Positions 22,791 to 34,802 are shown, numbered from the stretch's first letter. The stretch is DNA of 64,000 bases from Hygrophila difformis (GCA_030278955.1 JAOANR010000003.1:53974902-54038901), one strand, 5' to 3'. The notes: a model not told the origin generated them from the letters alone. Translations and numbers: made by a program.

Positions 22791-23182
22791 GCAAAGTAGA
22801 GACTTTGCAAAGGATTGTCGAAGCGACAATTGAGTGAAAGAGACAACCACTTCCAACCAACCAATGTAGTTGTGGAAGATAAAGCCAATACATGTTGAAC
22901 CTGTAGTGGTCCGGGAGCCTATGAAAGGTTGTTGTTGATCTATTGGCAGAACACAGAACACACGTGATAAGCTTGCAAACAAGCTAGTTGAGCCTTTAGT
23001 AGAAGAAAAGGCTGTTGAGATGCCTGAGAAAAGAACATTGATGAAAAGAAGCAAATTGAGAGTGCTCTTGATGTGGAATGCACTGATGAGTGTATTCAAG
23101 AACTGGTCAAGGAAGTTGTAAAGATGACAACTGAAATTCCAAAATGAAGCTGAAGAAGCATTTGAAGTTTATGGGGGAGTTT

Positions 23183-23575
23183 TATTGGTAAATTCAAATG
23201 CCGTGTATGAAACAAAAGTTGAAGCAGTTGAACGAACAGTGAAGAAACGTGCAAGCCACCTTCGTTGAATGTTGAAGCCACTGAATGAACAGTAAAGAAA
23301 CGTGCAAGCCATCTTCGTTGAATGTTGAAGCCGGTAAATGAATAATGAATCATATGTGTATTGTCTGTTGTAATTTTAAAATCTATATATATGGTCTTGT
23401 ATTGTTGAAATAATTAGAGCAAAGCAAGGAATGAAATTACTAGAAACCATTTGCTGTATCCTCTTTGCTCTCCACTTTTGTTTATCCTAGTAAGATATCA
23501 AGAGTGTAAAGTGGTCTCTTGTGTGTGATATCAAATCCACAAATTGGTATCAGAGCGTGATATCGAGAAATTACA
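23183..23575 (+). repeat. 3' LTR of the non-autonomous element
   Basis: The copy matches the 5' LTR closely and includes the same 57-bp tandem unit. Its first dinucleotide reads TA instead of TG, so it has mutated since insertion. Confidence 0.8.
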
Positions 23576-23580
23576 AAGCA

Positions 23581-24300
23581 ACGCACTAGCTGGGACATGA
23601 GGAGGGAAATTTGGCACATGGCTGCAGATTTGGATCTTGCGTAGACCCCCTCTAACATGTCTGAGGCTCAGACCCGCTGGGTTACTTGGAACGAGCGAGG
23701 GGCCAATGGCATTATTTTACATACAGACGGTAGTTCGAATGGCAACCAAGGGAGATCGGGCTACGGGTTTGTTGTTCGTAATGAAGGCCACTGGAGGGGG
23801 GTGGGGGGAGTGGTTATCTGGGAAACCAAACCTCCCTTTATGCAGAGATGGCTGCCTTAGAAAAAGGTCTCAAATTTGTTAAGGACATGGGAGTGCATAC
23901 TGCTGCTCTTACACGGATTCAAAACAGACGCTGGACTTGCTGCACAACTGCCCTAAATTTCACCCTCTTGAAGGAATCATCCTTCACATAACGGACCTGC
24001 GCAGAGGCTTTTTTGAATGCCACATCTTCTATGTGTTGAGAGAAGGGAACAGTGTTGCCGACGGCCTTGCCAATCACGGTGCTTCGTCCGAGAAATTCTT
24101 CACCACGTGGGCTTTCCCACTGGACTTCGTTGTGGGGAACATAGCGGCGGACGCTTCCGGCGCGTGGTTCCCGAGACTTTAGTTTTCCCCCTGTTGCTTT
24201 TTAGTTTCGTTGTATTTGCGTGTTCCTTCTTTGTTTCCTTTTTTTTTCTCTTTTGTATGCTTTTCTGACTTCGGCTCTACCAAAAGAAAAAATACTTAGT
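23581..24300 (+). pseudogene. LINE RNase H domain, 3' part
   Basis: After the AAGCA duplication the LINE continues with an RNase H-like region (ILHTDGSSNGNQGRSGYGFVVRNEG, then further frames ending LREGNSVADGLANHG). The HTDGSS stretch carries the first catalytic Asp. Frameshifts break it. A T-rich 3' region and A-runs near 24,285 and 24,350 fit a LINE tail. Confidence 0.72.
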
Positions 24301-25186
24301 TCAAATCCTTTGTAGTGTTTGATTTAAAAGTGTATCTCAAATCCCCCGAAAAAAAAAAAAGAGAGTGTAGCTCAAATTTTCTAATACAAAAATATGATTC
24401 TAAATTAAATCATATACATCAATTCACGAGTTGTTGATTGGTCTAGTAGTGATTATGATTAGTTTTAGTAAAACGGACTACAATTTGATCACTCATAACT
24501 ACAACTGGGAGGGGATAGAAAATCGCCGAATAGGTTAGACACTAATGGATGGCGCAAAACCCTAAAAATAAATAAATAAATAAATAAAAATTCTAGACCT
24601 TTATTTTTCTTTGGAGGAGCCATTGTAGGCCTGAAAATAGATAGTGAGATCTCATGCTACACAATTACATAGAAAACAAGGAGATGGATAGGGGTCTCGG
24701 GTGGGATAAGTCTCCAACCCCCTTCTAGACGGAAGTGGCTTGGGTGCAGCTGCTGCATATGCAGCCCATGATGCCCCAAGTCAATAAAGTGATGTGTGCC
24801 AAATAAATGATGGTTATGTTTAAATAAATGATGTGTATAACCCATCACTTTTTATTAGTATTCCATCATTTTTGTAGAAATGCCAGTAATCCCATAACTT
24901 TTTATTAGTATCTCATCATTTCAAATGCAGCCCCATGTGTCTGGATCCGGATTGCTTCTAGACCTCTATTTGGCGCTTCATGAGTACATGTAAATGAATC
25001 AAATTTATTGAATTAGTTAATCTAAATATTTCTAGTTGTGTGGGCCCAATTAACTTTGATGGTATTGTGGCCCAATATTTGAAGCCCATTTATTTATAAC
25101 AGCAATTAGGACAAAAGTCTGCTGTCTGCATGTAAGCATTACAATTTATAAATATATGAGAGTGTGTCATTAAGCAAACAATACTT
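24301..25186. other. Intergenic AT-rich DNA, nothing recognised
   Basis: No coding frame or clear repeat is seen. A short TAAA run lies near 24,572. Confidence 0.4.
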
Positions 25187-25410
25187 AGTTAAACACTATC
25201 TACTTAAAGAAAGATCCCAAGTTCAATCCACTTAATTGCATTGAGCAAATTATTTAAAACATTGGAGTATTTTAAATAGATTACATATATAAGTAGTTAG
25301 TTATACACTATCTGCTTAAAGAAAGATCTCAAGTTCGATCCAATTAATTACATTGAGCAAATTATATAAAACACTGGTGTATTCTAAATATGTTACATAT
25401 GCTTAACAAC
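25187..25410. repeat. 112-bp tandem duplication
   Basis: Copies start at 25,187 and 25,299 and share ACACTATCT, TTAAAGAAAGATC, CAAGTTC and ATTGAGCAAATTAT. The two have diverged by several substitutions. Confidence 0.7.
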
Positions 25411-25848
25411 CCAAGACTCTTGCATACTAATTGCAACTTTATTGCAAAATTAGTTAATTTAACATTTCATTTTATAGGAACCCTTTTTATAGATTTATTA
25501 AATTTTCTACTAAGAGGTGAAATCAGACATTATATTTATGAGATGAGGGTAAAAATTAATGGCAACAACCTTCAGGTTTTAACCACACTTTATAAGGCTA
25601 GACTACATGTAGTAAAAAGAAAGAACCTAGGCCAGCTTTTTGGCAAATAGTAAGTACTATAGCTCTTTATTTTTATTTTTTGAGGAGTTAGAAATTTTTT
25701 ATTACTACTATAGCTCTTTAATTAGGGAATAGGGATGAAACAAAAATTTAATTGATTGGACTATTATTTATGATTAAATAAAATAGTAACTGTAAATACT
25801 AGTAGTATAACTTTTGTCGTCTTAGTTGCAATTACAAAAAAAATGGGC

Positions 25849-26321
25849 ATTTGCCGAGGACCATGAACTAGGACCGCGAGAAAGTTCTCGTCTATTCTGA
25901 GGACAAGGCCGAGGAAAAGTACGTAATCGGGAAATGTTGTGAGGACGTCGACGAGGACTAGAGAACTCCGAACAGTACTTATATGGGTCGACAGAGTAAG
26001 ATCTGAGGACATGGCCGATAACTTAGGCAAGTACAGCTCCTCGCAACTTTTCCCGAGGACGTTCGTGACCAATCCGGTTACGGTACAATCCCTTCAAGAA
26101 CCTTTAGATGCAGACATTACAAAAAAATGCATATCGCATCACATAACATTTCTCCGAGCATCACATTTTTGGCATCACACAACACATGTCTCCCAACACA
26201 CAAAATACACAATTTCATACCTCACACAACACAACTCCCACATCACACACATGGTGGCTGCATGTGCAACTACCTGCACACTAACGCCTTCCGCTCGGGA
26301 GTATCGAGTCCTCGGACAAAT
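25849..26321. mobile_element. Candidate 473-bp non-autonomous DNA transposon
   Basis: The ends read ATTTGCCGAGGAC (25,849-25,861) and GTCCTCGGACAAAT (26,308-26,321), inverted with one gap. GAGGAC occurs repeatedly inside the left half (near 25,901, 25,942, 25,952, 26,004 and 26,054). Clustered subterminal motifs of this kind are typical of cut-and-paste transposons. No target duplication was recognised, so the superfamily is open. Confidence 0.45.
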
Positions 26322-27149
26322 AAAACACCGTGCTAACATTATTTTTTGTTAATGTATACAAAGGCTTTTTGTTGTATAATTATTAGTACAAGAATGGTTT
26401 TTTTTTTTAATTTTTTTTAATTTTTTTTTTTTATGAATTAAACAAATTATGCAAAAACAAAGTCGGCACCGAGAATATATAGGTGTATAGTAACCAGTGG
26501 TCTTGCAGGCAGAGCATCGACTGGAGGAATTCGTTAATACTACTACATGATGTGACTGGATGCAATGAATGAGTCATATATATATACTCTTGTAATTAGG
26601 TTAAAAGGGTAATATATGGTAACTTTTACTCATCCCTATACATGCTTTGGATTGCAAATTAATGGCTTGTTTGTTGAAGATATTCTATCACACATGGAAT
26701 AAATTGATTTTGAATTGAAAGCCCTATTTGACCTAAGTTTAATTGGCTCCGATCCTCTGCCCCATTAATTAATTTGTGGTTGGATCCGAAACATTTGGAC
26801 ACAGCTCGTCACTAATTGTGCATGCACGCACCCATCATCTCATTGTCATCTGGACATATATATGTTTCTCAAGTTGGATGCACAGTGATGGTTGGATTGG
26901 AAGTTCGAACCTATGTTTGTTTGGCTGGATCCAAAAAGATTAATTTTTATTATTTATTTGCAGATTACTTTTCTTAACTAGATAAATACTTCGTACTGTA
27001 TATGATTTTTAGGTACTTGGAGTTTTGAAGTACCACCAAAAAAAAAAAAAAAAGCTATTGAATTCATTAGCTAAATTTTTGGTAGCTACCGAATCAAAAA
27101 TTAACCTATAAACGTTTCACATTCTTGAAAACGGAGGTAGTATATATTT
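26322..27149. other. Intergenic AT-rich DNA
   Basis: Poly-T and poly-A runs are present near 26,400 and 27,040. No gene is seen. Confidence 0.4.
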
Positions 27150-27280
27150 TCCTGAATGTCACACAAATTACAAAGAATAAAAAGGGAGAGATAGAGACTG
27201 GGCAGAGAATCGAACCTCCAACCTATAGGTTGAGAGAGAGTCGATTCTAATTAGACATTGTGTTGCTACAAATGATTGAA
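27150..27280 (-). mobile_element. tRNA-derived SINE, fragment
   Basis: The minus strand carries GGTTGGAGGTTCGATTCTC, a Pol III B-box of the same family as the copy at 31.9 kb. The A-box part is diverged. Confidence 0.5.
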
Positions 27281-28337
27281 CAAATTGCGACAAATGTATT
27301 TCTCTTTGTTATTTGATTCTAATTAAGTCCATTCTAATACTATATGAGAACAAAGCTTCACGTGATATGGTAAACGCCAAAGAGAAACTAAAAAATAATT
27401 CAAACATTTATATATAGGACTATAGGACTGTTCTGCATGCAACTTTTGAAAGTTTTTGGGAGTTTTAGATTTTATATTAAAATAACAGTCACATTCTGTA
27501 CATTAGTTTTTAAAGGTTTTAGCTGTGAATTATAGTTTCGAAAATCCCTACAATCAGAAGTTATACCGAGTAACTTTTGGAAAATTTCGAAAGCTACTTT
27601 TTAATTTAATAATTTTTTCTCTTCGCATTACAATTTTTGACAATTACAGTTACTTCTACTAAACATACAAAAAATGAGAGCTATAACTCTACATGCAGCA
27701 CCGAACTATATACTTTCTTAACAAATTGAATCTCAAACGTCAGCAAGTCAAGATTACACAAATTATGTTTTGTCTGATTCACAAACATTGACTGTATCGA
27801 CCTTTAAAGAATCTAAAATAATATCGTGCAATTCTTTTAACTAAAATGCATCATCAATTTTGTCTTATATTATTTTTTAAAGCCAGTAATAATGAAACAT
27901 TTAAAGGTGGAATAAATGATTAAATTAATTAATATGTGAATTATGAATAATAAAATCAAGATTTCCTAGCTTAGTTAAGATTTTTTAAGTTTAAAAAAAT
28001 GACTCCATGCAATTATCTTAAAATTTGCTATCCAATATAATCTTCGCAAATCGCAACCAAAAATAAAAAATAAAAAAAATTGCTATCCAATATATATAAT
28101 AATGTTACTATGAATCATTTTTTTTTTTATTTATTTAAACAAAGAAATTTTTTAAAAGTTGAAGAGTTAACCTTTTGAGTTCTAAATTTGACGGATAGAC
28201 TTCATCAATCAACTATTCAATTACTACATCTTAGGTATAATTGACGGTGGGAACATCCCTAAAAATAGAGTAGGACCTATGTTAGTACATTTTACACAAA
28301 ATGAAAAAAAGAATAAGAGAACTTGACCAATAAATAG
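27281..28337. other. Intergenic AT-rich DNA
   Basis: No coding frame or repeat could be supported. Confidence 0.4.
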
Positions 28338-28339
28338 TA

Positions 28340-28604
28340 CTCCCTCCCTATCTCCCATTAAAATTGGCTACATTTTCTTTTTGACACTGTTCATTATTTA
28401 ACATTGACAAAATTTTATTGTATTGATACAATAAGAGAAAAATAGTCAAGTGTGGTCTTGTTAGAATCATCTAATCGTATAGTTTTAAAATATACATTTT
28501 ATATAATTTTTTACTTATACCGATTTTGAAATATAAAGCGTTCAACAACTGCATTGGATTTTGTGCAAAAGAGAAAATAACCACTTTTAATGGGACGGAG
28601 GTAG
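28340..28604. mobile_element. Stowaway-type MITE, 265 bp
   Basis: The ends read CTCCCTCC at left and GGGACGGAGGTAG at right, flanked by TA on both sides (28,338-28,339 and 28,605-28,606). Terminal repeats of the CTCCCTCCGTCCC kind with a TA target are diagnostic of Stowaway MITEs, which are moved by Tc1/mariner transposases. Confidence 0.8.
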
Positions 28605-28639
28605 TAAATTCAATCTCATCCCATATTTATTTATTTATT

Positions 28640-28800
28640 TTGAACAGCCTAAAAAATGATAGTGGGAATACATAGCACATAAATTATGTAGTAAAAGGTT
28701 TAAAAGAGAGTGATAGAGTCGGATGGAGAATCGAACCTCCAACCCGGATGTTGGAAATCAGGGGATTTGATCACTAACTCAAGTATTCATCCCCAATATC
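28640..28800 (-). mobile_element. tRNA-derived SINE
   Basis: The minus strand has a B-box in GGTTGGAGGTTCGATTCTCC and an A-box-like region upstream (ACTTGAGTTAGTGATCAAATC). The tail GGCTGTTCAAAATAAATAAA resembles the end of the 31.9-kb copy. Confidence 0.55.
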
Positions 28801-29049
28801 ATCCTAAATTTGATTCAATTAAATTAATTAAAAGCAAAATTTTTTTGCGGATACCGGATATCTTCATGCCACATTGAACTCAAGATTAATCACTCGAGGA
28901 TCTAGTGGGCATTGAAGGGTTGTCTCTTCCAAAGCAGAATTCTGCATACAAAGGCTCGAACCCGACTTTTGTTTAAGTTGTAAGAGCCCCATACCACTCA
29001 AACCAACTGCGAATTAGTAATTTTATTTTTTTTGTTTTGCTAAACCGCC

Positions 29050-29175
29050 TATACAGGCTAGAAAATGGTGGTAGGAGTCCATTCCACACAAATTACAAAT
29101 GGATAAAGGGAAGAATAAGAGCCGAATGGAGTATAAATTAGAAGTCGGAGAATTTAACCATTAGGGTAAGTCCCA
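29050..29175 (-). mobile_element. tRNA-derived SINE, diverged
   Basis: The minus strand has GGGACTTACCCTAATGGTTAA, matching the A-box part of the 31.9-kb copy, and the same GGCGGTTTAGCAAAA-type end. The B-box is degraded. Confidence 0.45.
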
Positions 29176-29244
29176 TCCGCAACTGCAAAATTTGAATATT
29201 CATAAAGAATAAGAAAAAGAAAATAAAAAGACAAAGTGTGTGTT

Positions 29245-29253
29245 TATATAAAA
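29245..29253 (+). promoter_or_regulatory. TATA box of a candidate host gene
   Basis: TATATAAAA is followed by a GA-rich and then CT-rich leader, as in many plant promoters. I see no ATG between it and the start at 29,643. Confidence 0.45.
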
Positions 29254-29642
29254 AGGGAGAGACAGAAGGGAGAGTGTAGCGGAAAAAAGGAACAAAGAGA
29301 GAGTTGAAAAAGGCCTTTCACCGGCCGACCCATACCCATCCTTCCTTGCTTCTTCCTTCCTTCCTTCCTCCCTGTCTTCATTTCCCCCAAAGTCCAAACT
29401 CCTAAAACCAAATCCCAATCCCGATATCACATCCCAATCCATTACCCCCACCCTCCCCAGCCCCCCTTTTGACATTTTCGATTCCCTTCCTCCATAAACC
29501 CATCAAACGCTTTCCTCCAAATCCCCATTTCCTTTTTTTATTATTTCTTTCAGCCGAACCATCTCGCTAACAAGGGCCAACAGCAACCAGACAAAACAGA
29601 AACCTTCTTGTTAGGTCCAAAACACTCCATTTCTGTTGAATA

Positions 29643-29807
29643 ATGAGAGCTGCAATGGCGGGTCTTCAGCCGGGGAGACTGTGGAATCACCAGATTGGGC
29701 TTTTCGAGGAGGAGGAGGCCTGGTGTTGTCTGACTGCGATATCATTTGGGGGTTTTCACTGGAACAGTGTGCACAATGTGGTTTCTTCTTCTTCTTCTTC
29801 TCCATAG
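29643..29807 (+). CDS. Candidate 54-residue host protein
   Basis: The frame starts MRAAMAGLQPGRLWNHQIGL and ends in a Ser-rich tail at TAG 29,805-29,807. It is the first ATG after a good TATA box and a roughly 360-base pyrimidine-rich leader. The second ATG has strong plant start context (GCAATGGCG). An acidic EEEEAW patch follows, then an aromatic region. I do not recognise the protein. It has no transposon similarity. It could instead be the first exon of a longer gene or a short ORF in a non-coding RNA. Confidence 0.35.
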   Translation: MRAAMAGLQPGRLWNHQIGLFEEEEAWCCLTAISFGGFHWNSVHNVVSSSSSSP

Positions 29808-31920
29808 AAAGGGAAAAGGAAGAGGGGAACCCGTTTTTACTTAAGCTTTTTTTTGCTGGTTGGAGGCAGACAGGATGGAGCCAGGCATAATTTTAATTTT
29901 TTATTTTTCGATTTTCTGTAGAACCAAAATGCAAAGATGAAAAAAGAAGGAGATGGTATATGTATTTGGCCCCATTTGATTTCCCTTTTTGATTTTTTGG
30001 TTTTTGGTTTTTAATTTCATTGGCTAATTGGTGAGTCATGAAGCAGCAGGAGATCAAAATGTGTATGCAGAAATGGAGGAAATGACAATTATGGATTGGG
30101 GCTTTTGAAGTTGGCGGTATAGTGTATTTAATTCTACATATATTCAATATCTATGTAAGTGAATGGTAAAAAAAAAAACAATGATGGATATTGGTCTACT
30201 TGATGATTTATGAGTAACTACTAGTGATGATTATTGCTTTCTTTCCCTATTTTGCTGTTGGCTGATTTTGATTTCTGTTTTGGATGCCTTTTTTGGGATT
30301 GGATTGATTCCTGTTGCTTACCTTTCACTTTCAACACTTTTATGAACTCAAAAGATGCTTTTTGGTTCCCTCTTTCTTGCATTCCCTACTGCCATTAACC
30401 TTTAGGTACTTCTCTAAATGGTTGGTGAAAACATTGATTGCACTTGTGAGTTGTGACTATGATCTTTGAACTGTGCTGGATTTTGCTCAATCTTTTTTGT
30501 TTCCAATTTGTTCCTCAATTACTTCTCATGTTGAATTTCTTGTCTGTCAATTTGAGAAAGCTTTGTTCTAATAAAAATCACACAGATAAGCTAATGCATT
30601 GTCAATCATATTCTCATTGCTTTACAACATTCCTCTTTTTTCTTGTCTGTCATTATGGCTCAAAATCTTACATACCATACATGTTTTGCAAGTAAAATTC
30701 AATTTCATCTGATCATTCTTCCATGCCTAATGTGATCAAACATATACTTGTTGGCTACTTGGATTTTACCCTCATTGTTTTGCAGATTGTTCATTCACCT
30801 GAGGGGATGAACATTCAATCAAAATGTATGGTTTAAAGGGTGCTTATGAGCAATGCTACCAGTGTGCTGGTAGGATTCAGTAATTAATAGTAGTGCTATT
30901 AAAGAAGACTACATTTGAATTAAGATTAATAAATGCACAGTACAAGTTTAGAACATCTACATAGGGTGTAAGAGTATCTGTATAGCTGTTGCCTGAGGCC
31001 TGATGGCTGTTGATGTGAGGGTCCTGATTCCTCCTGGCTATAACTATAAGCCTACTACTACATACATATATGTGTCTCAGTTTGATTTTTACTCAAGGGT
31101 ACCTTCTCAACTACAAATTTGGCTGCTTTAATGTAACTAGTATTTATTGCCTGGGGATTTATGGCTGACGTGTATTTGATGCAATCCAGAGAACATAACT
31201 CTTTGAAGCAACGCCTAGCTAGCGTGTGCACTGCATGCAATTTCACTGTGATCATAATTTTATTCAAGAGTACTTTCTGATTCAAACCCTTTTTTTTCTT
31301 TTTGCTGGACATTCAAACCCTTCTTTTTAATAATAAAGTCTTTGACAGTAATTAGATATTTTAATAATTTTGGTTTTTTGTATTCTAATAGTACATACAA
31401 AGGGTTTTAAATAGTAGTACTAATTTCTTTCAGAAAAATTACAAGGCCGTGTACAAAACTTCAATGATGAAGGATAATTCAATTCAATATTTTCACATCA
31501 TTATGGGTTTTTAGCAGTATTTAATACTTCTACTTCTTCTGTCTCGTTGTGTTTTTTACGGAGCTATTTTTCATGGAATTCAATGTACATTTTAAACTAT
31601 TAATTAATAACTAAGTTCGTTATAAGTAAAAATTTTAAAAGTTCAATATTTAAAAACTACATGACGAGACGAATCTAACAAGATCCTAATTGACTATATT
31701 TTAACTTATATAACTATAATAAAACTTTGAGTGAAATCTATGTGTGAATAGTTGCATATTACCAAACGTCAACCACCATGGGTTTAAAAATCATGCTTAT
31801 ATAAATGTGTTGTTTATATATTGTTAAATTCGTACTATTTTATTCATTTGAGACTTTCGACAATATAAAACTGAGGCGTTAATACAAATTATTCAAGTTT
31901 ACATATTACTTCTAAATTCA
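29808..31920. other. No recognised gene; possible continuation of the candidate transcript
   Basis: The base composition is less repetitive than the neighbouring DNA. No protein of note is encoded, and no transposon ends were found. Confidence 0.35.
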
Positions 31921-31924
31921 TTGA

Positions 31925-32022
31925 TAACTGGGATGAGGACTTAGCCCAAGTGGTTAAGTCCTCGACTTCCAACGGAAAGTTGGAGGTTCGATCAGTCTAC
32001 CTTATATAAGCTGTTTAGCAAA
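31925..32022 (+). mobile_element. tRNA-derived SINE, best copy
   Basis: A Pol III A-box (TAGCCCAAGTGGTTAAG) and B-box (GGTTCGATC) are correctly spaced about 30 bases apart. An A-rich end follows GCTGTTTAGC. The element is transcribed by Pol III in principle and moved by LINE enzymes. Confidence 0.65.
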
Positions 32023-32700
32023 AAAAATTCATTAAATCACCTTTCTCTTCTTGAATATTGAACATTGGCATGTCACCCACAAAAGACTAACAATAAGAAA
32101 AAAGTTGAATTATCCATAATTACGAAATATCATATTTTATTATTATTTTTATTTTTTTTTTTTGTAAAAAAAACCCATGGTCTTGTGTAAAAGCAAAACA
32201 TTTAATTTTTGTGAACCTTTCATAATAATGAAAATGCACACGAATCATTTCATATACTACGGCAATGACTTGTACCGAATGTCCTCCGTTTAAGGGCATT
32301 AATATATGGATCAAATCATGAGCATATACAGACAAAACTATATATATGTGTGTCTGAGAGTTGTATGTTAAAAATTCATGGCCATAGATTTAAACTTCAC
32401 GTCAATGAATACCAACCTTAACTTGGGCTTCCACATATATCATTCCACTCAAAATAGTATTTGCGGTCATGCTCATGCGAGCCGATCTAGAGATGACAAT
32501 GGATCCGTTCTGCATTTATTCCTATCTAATTCGAAGTCTGGTCCTGGCTTCTGTCAGGATTAGACCCGGAACCATTTCCGTCCTTAGGGATGGTTGGTTC
32601 TTGCAATATTCGATATCCAAGCTTGGAATGTATAGGTTTTAGACCTGGAATCATTGCTGAACAGTGGTCGTCCCACCCTTCCAATAGTGGTCAGCTACAT
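32023..32700. other. AT-rich DNA, no gene recognised
   Basis: Short ORFs here show no familiar features. The Copia LTR start is probably within the last 150 bases but could not be fixed. Confidence 0.35.
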
Positions 32701-33116
32701 TTAATACGTTAGGTAAGAAATTGTGAAAAAAAAAGGGGGCCTAATTGTGCACAATACTGTTCATTTCGCTGCTGGAAGTTTGCCTATAAATACAGGCTTT
32801 TCATTTGCAACAAGATATCCCCAGCAGAAAGAGAGAGAGCTTGATTTTAAAGGCATTGATTGCCTTGTGAGTGAGTATATTTTTAGGCCTTTGTTAGTCT
32901 CCCCTTGTCAAGTGGGTTATGTCTGTCAGGAAATTATTTCCAAAACCCGTTTGTAATATTTCTCCCTCATAGTGAAATAATAATTCGGTGGGGCCCGGAG
33001 GACGTAGGCAAATTTGTGCCGAACCTCGTTAAATCTTGGTGTTCTCTTTATTGTTTAATTAATTGCTCTATTATTCGGGTATAATTTCGGTAGAAACTAA
33101 CCCGATTTCCACAACA
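32700..33116 (+). repeat. Copia-type LTR, left end not resolved
   Basis: It has TATAAATA at 32,785-32,792 and the Copia-like GTGCCGAACCTCGTTAAATC near 33,018. It ends just before an initiator-Met primer site. No 3' copy lies in the window. Confidence 0.6.
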
Positions 33117-33118
33117 AT

Positions 33119-33129
33119 TGGTATCAGAG
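33119..33129 (+). other. Primer binding site of the Copia element
   Basis: TGGTATCAGAG follows the LTR end, the initiator-Met tRNA primer motif shared by most plant Copia elements. Confidence 0.75.
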
Positions 33130-33240
33130 TCTTGGTTGCATAGTATGCTCTGTGGTCGCAGCTAAGCTGATCTTTCACATCAGAAACGCATCTCGGTTGA
33201 GCTACCGTTTGTGAGCTATTAATTAAACTTTGAAGCTGAA

Positions 33241-33934
33241 ATGACGGATAGGTCTGGTGAAACGTCAACTTCAGATTCGAAGCCGTTGGTGACATCGCCA
33301 TCACGGACGATGGTTTCAAATGCCAAATTTGACGTCGAAAAATTCGACGGTACTAATAATTTTGGTATGTGACAGTGCGAGGTGTTGGATATATTGTACT
33401 AGCAGGAGCTGGATGGGGCACATGAAGAAATCAAACCAGATGGTGTTGATGATAAAGACTGGACAAGGATCAACCGCCTTGCGTGTGGTACAATTCGGCT
33501 ATGTCTCTCAAAGGAGCAGAAGTATCCGCTTATGAGAGAGACGATGGCGCACAGACTGTGGAAAGAACTGGAGGATAAATTCATGAAAAAGAGCACGGAG
33601 AACAAGCTCTACATGAAGACAAAGCTGTATCGATTCCAGTATTTGCCCGGGTACCACGATGAATGGACACATAACAAGATTCGATTCTTTGGTCACCGAT
33701 TTGTTGAATCTCGACGAGAAGATAGATGACGTTGACAAGGCGCTGATACTGTTAGCTTCGCTCCCCGATGAATACGAGCATATAATTGTTAGTATGCTGA
33801 TTGGAAAGGAAACAATTTCCTTTAAAGAAGTTAACATTGCCTTATATTCTAACGAGATCAGAAAGAAGGATAAGTTAGAACACATGAGTTCGGCTGGTGA
33901 AGCTCATACTGTTCGGGGTTGGCGTAGTCGCCAG
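33241..33934 (+). pseudogene. Copia gag, broken and truncated
   Basis: The frame begins MTDRSGETSTSDSKP and has the Copia gag pattern: FDGTNNFGMWQ, then LWKELEDKFMKKSTENKLYM, then LLNLDEKIDDVDKALILLASLPDEYEHI. Frameshifts lie near 33,365 and 33,655. The zinc knuckle and all of pol are missing; after about 33,930 the sequence belongs to another element. Confidence 0.78.
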
Positions 33935-34065
33935 AACCAATGGATTAGTTATTCCAATAATCCCCGAAGGGCCAGTGTCGAAACAAAAGGCCAAGAAATT
34001 TTCTGATGCAATGTATAAATTTTTCTTGCAGGAAGCAGATAATCTGGAACCCCAGGAATCCTAAA
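33935..34065 (+). pseudogene. C-terminal tail of a Ty3/gypsy polyprotein
   Basis: The frame VIPIIPEGPVSKQKAKKF then MYKFFLQEADNLE ends at TAA 34,063-34,065. GP(V/M)(T/S)..RAK-type tails are typical of Ty3/gypsy polyprotein ends. It sits directly before the LTR of Element 4, as a polyprotein end would sit before a 3' LTR. It is joined on its left to Copia gag. Confidence 0.45.
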
Positions 34066-34320
34066 AGCTGCAAATAATGATCCGGATAGATCAAGACCGG
34101 ACAAGCTCGGAATCCATTCATATGGATTCCTCACATCGGATTTAAATAAAGATGGAAGAAGGCCTTAGGATGCACAAGGAAAGCCCAACAAGCATGAACA
34201 GGCCCAAAACGGAGTTCGTCGGAAAAGTGGCCGGAAAGCAGCCGGAACCACCACTGGACGTCGGACATATTTTGTAATAGTATAGAAAATAAGAACGTGT
34301 GAAATTTGGCTAAGGCATTG

Positions 34321-34740
34321 AGACCAATTCGGTCTAGCCAATTCGAAATAGCCAATTCAGTCTAGACCGAATTGGCCTAAACCGAATTGCCCCATGCCTT
34401 AGAAAAATTGCCCGCTCTCTCTCAATTCGGTATAACCCAATTCGGTCTAGACCGAATTGCTTCCTAGACCGAATTGCCTATACCGCATCAATCAGCAATT
34501 ATTTTCCAAGACTCCCAATTCGGTCTATTGGCCAATTCGGTCTAAACCGAATTGCACCACATAAACCGAATTTCCCTCTGACTGTTATTATTATTATTAT
34601 TACTTGTAATGTTTGTAAGTGTCCAATTCGGTCTAAACCGAATTGGCACCCATTTTCTTTTGTAATAGATAGGTTTGGTCCCAATTCGATCTAGGCCATA
34701 CCAATTCGGTTTACACCATAGACCAAATTGATCTCCCCTA
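34321..34740 (+). repeat. CAATTCGG palindrome array upstream of the Element 4 TATA box
   Basis: Palindromes made of CAATTCGGTCTA and its complement start at 34,353, 34,438, 34,533 and 34,624, with looser copies near 34,690. The period is about 90 bp. Single half-sites fill the gaps. Confidence 0.85.
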
Positions 34741-34802
34741 AACCCAATTAGCCCATTTTTGATGTATTTTTCATTTCGCTTGTTTCCCCAAGGGGTTTGG
34801 CC

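Larger units (their letters stand above)
20974..23575 (+). mobile_element. Non-autonomous LTR element (LARD/TRIM-like), 2,602 bp
   Basis: LTRs of 395 bp (20,974-21,368) and 393 bp (23,183-23,575) flank 1.8 kb with no gag or pol. The flanking target duplication AAGCA is perfect (20,969-20,973 and 23,576-23,580). A purine-rich tract (ATGGGGGAG) precedes the 3' LTR. The insertion splits a LINE between its zinc-binding and RNase H regions. It would need enzymes from another element. Confidence 0.85.

Noticed and set aside
27110..27145. Stowaway end (ACGGAGGTAGTA)
   Set aside because: Only one end is visible, so no element could be defined.
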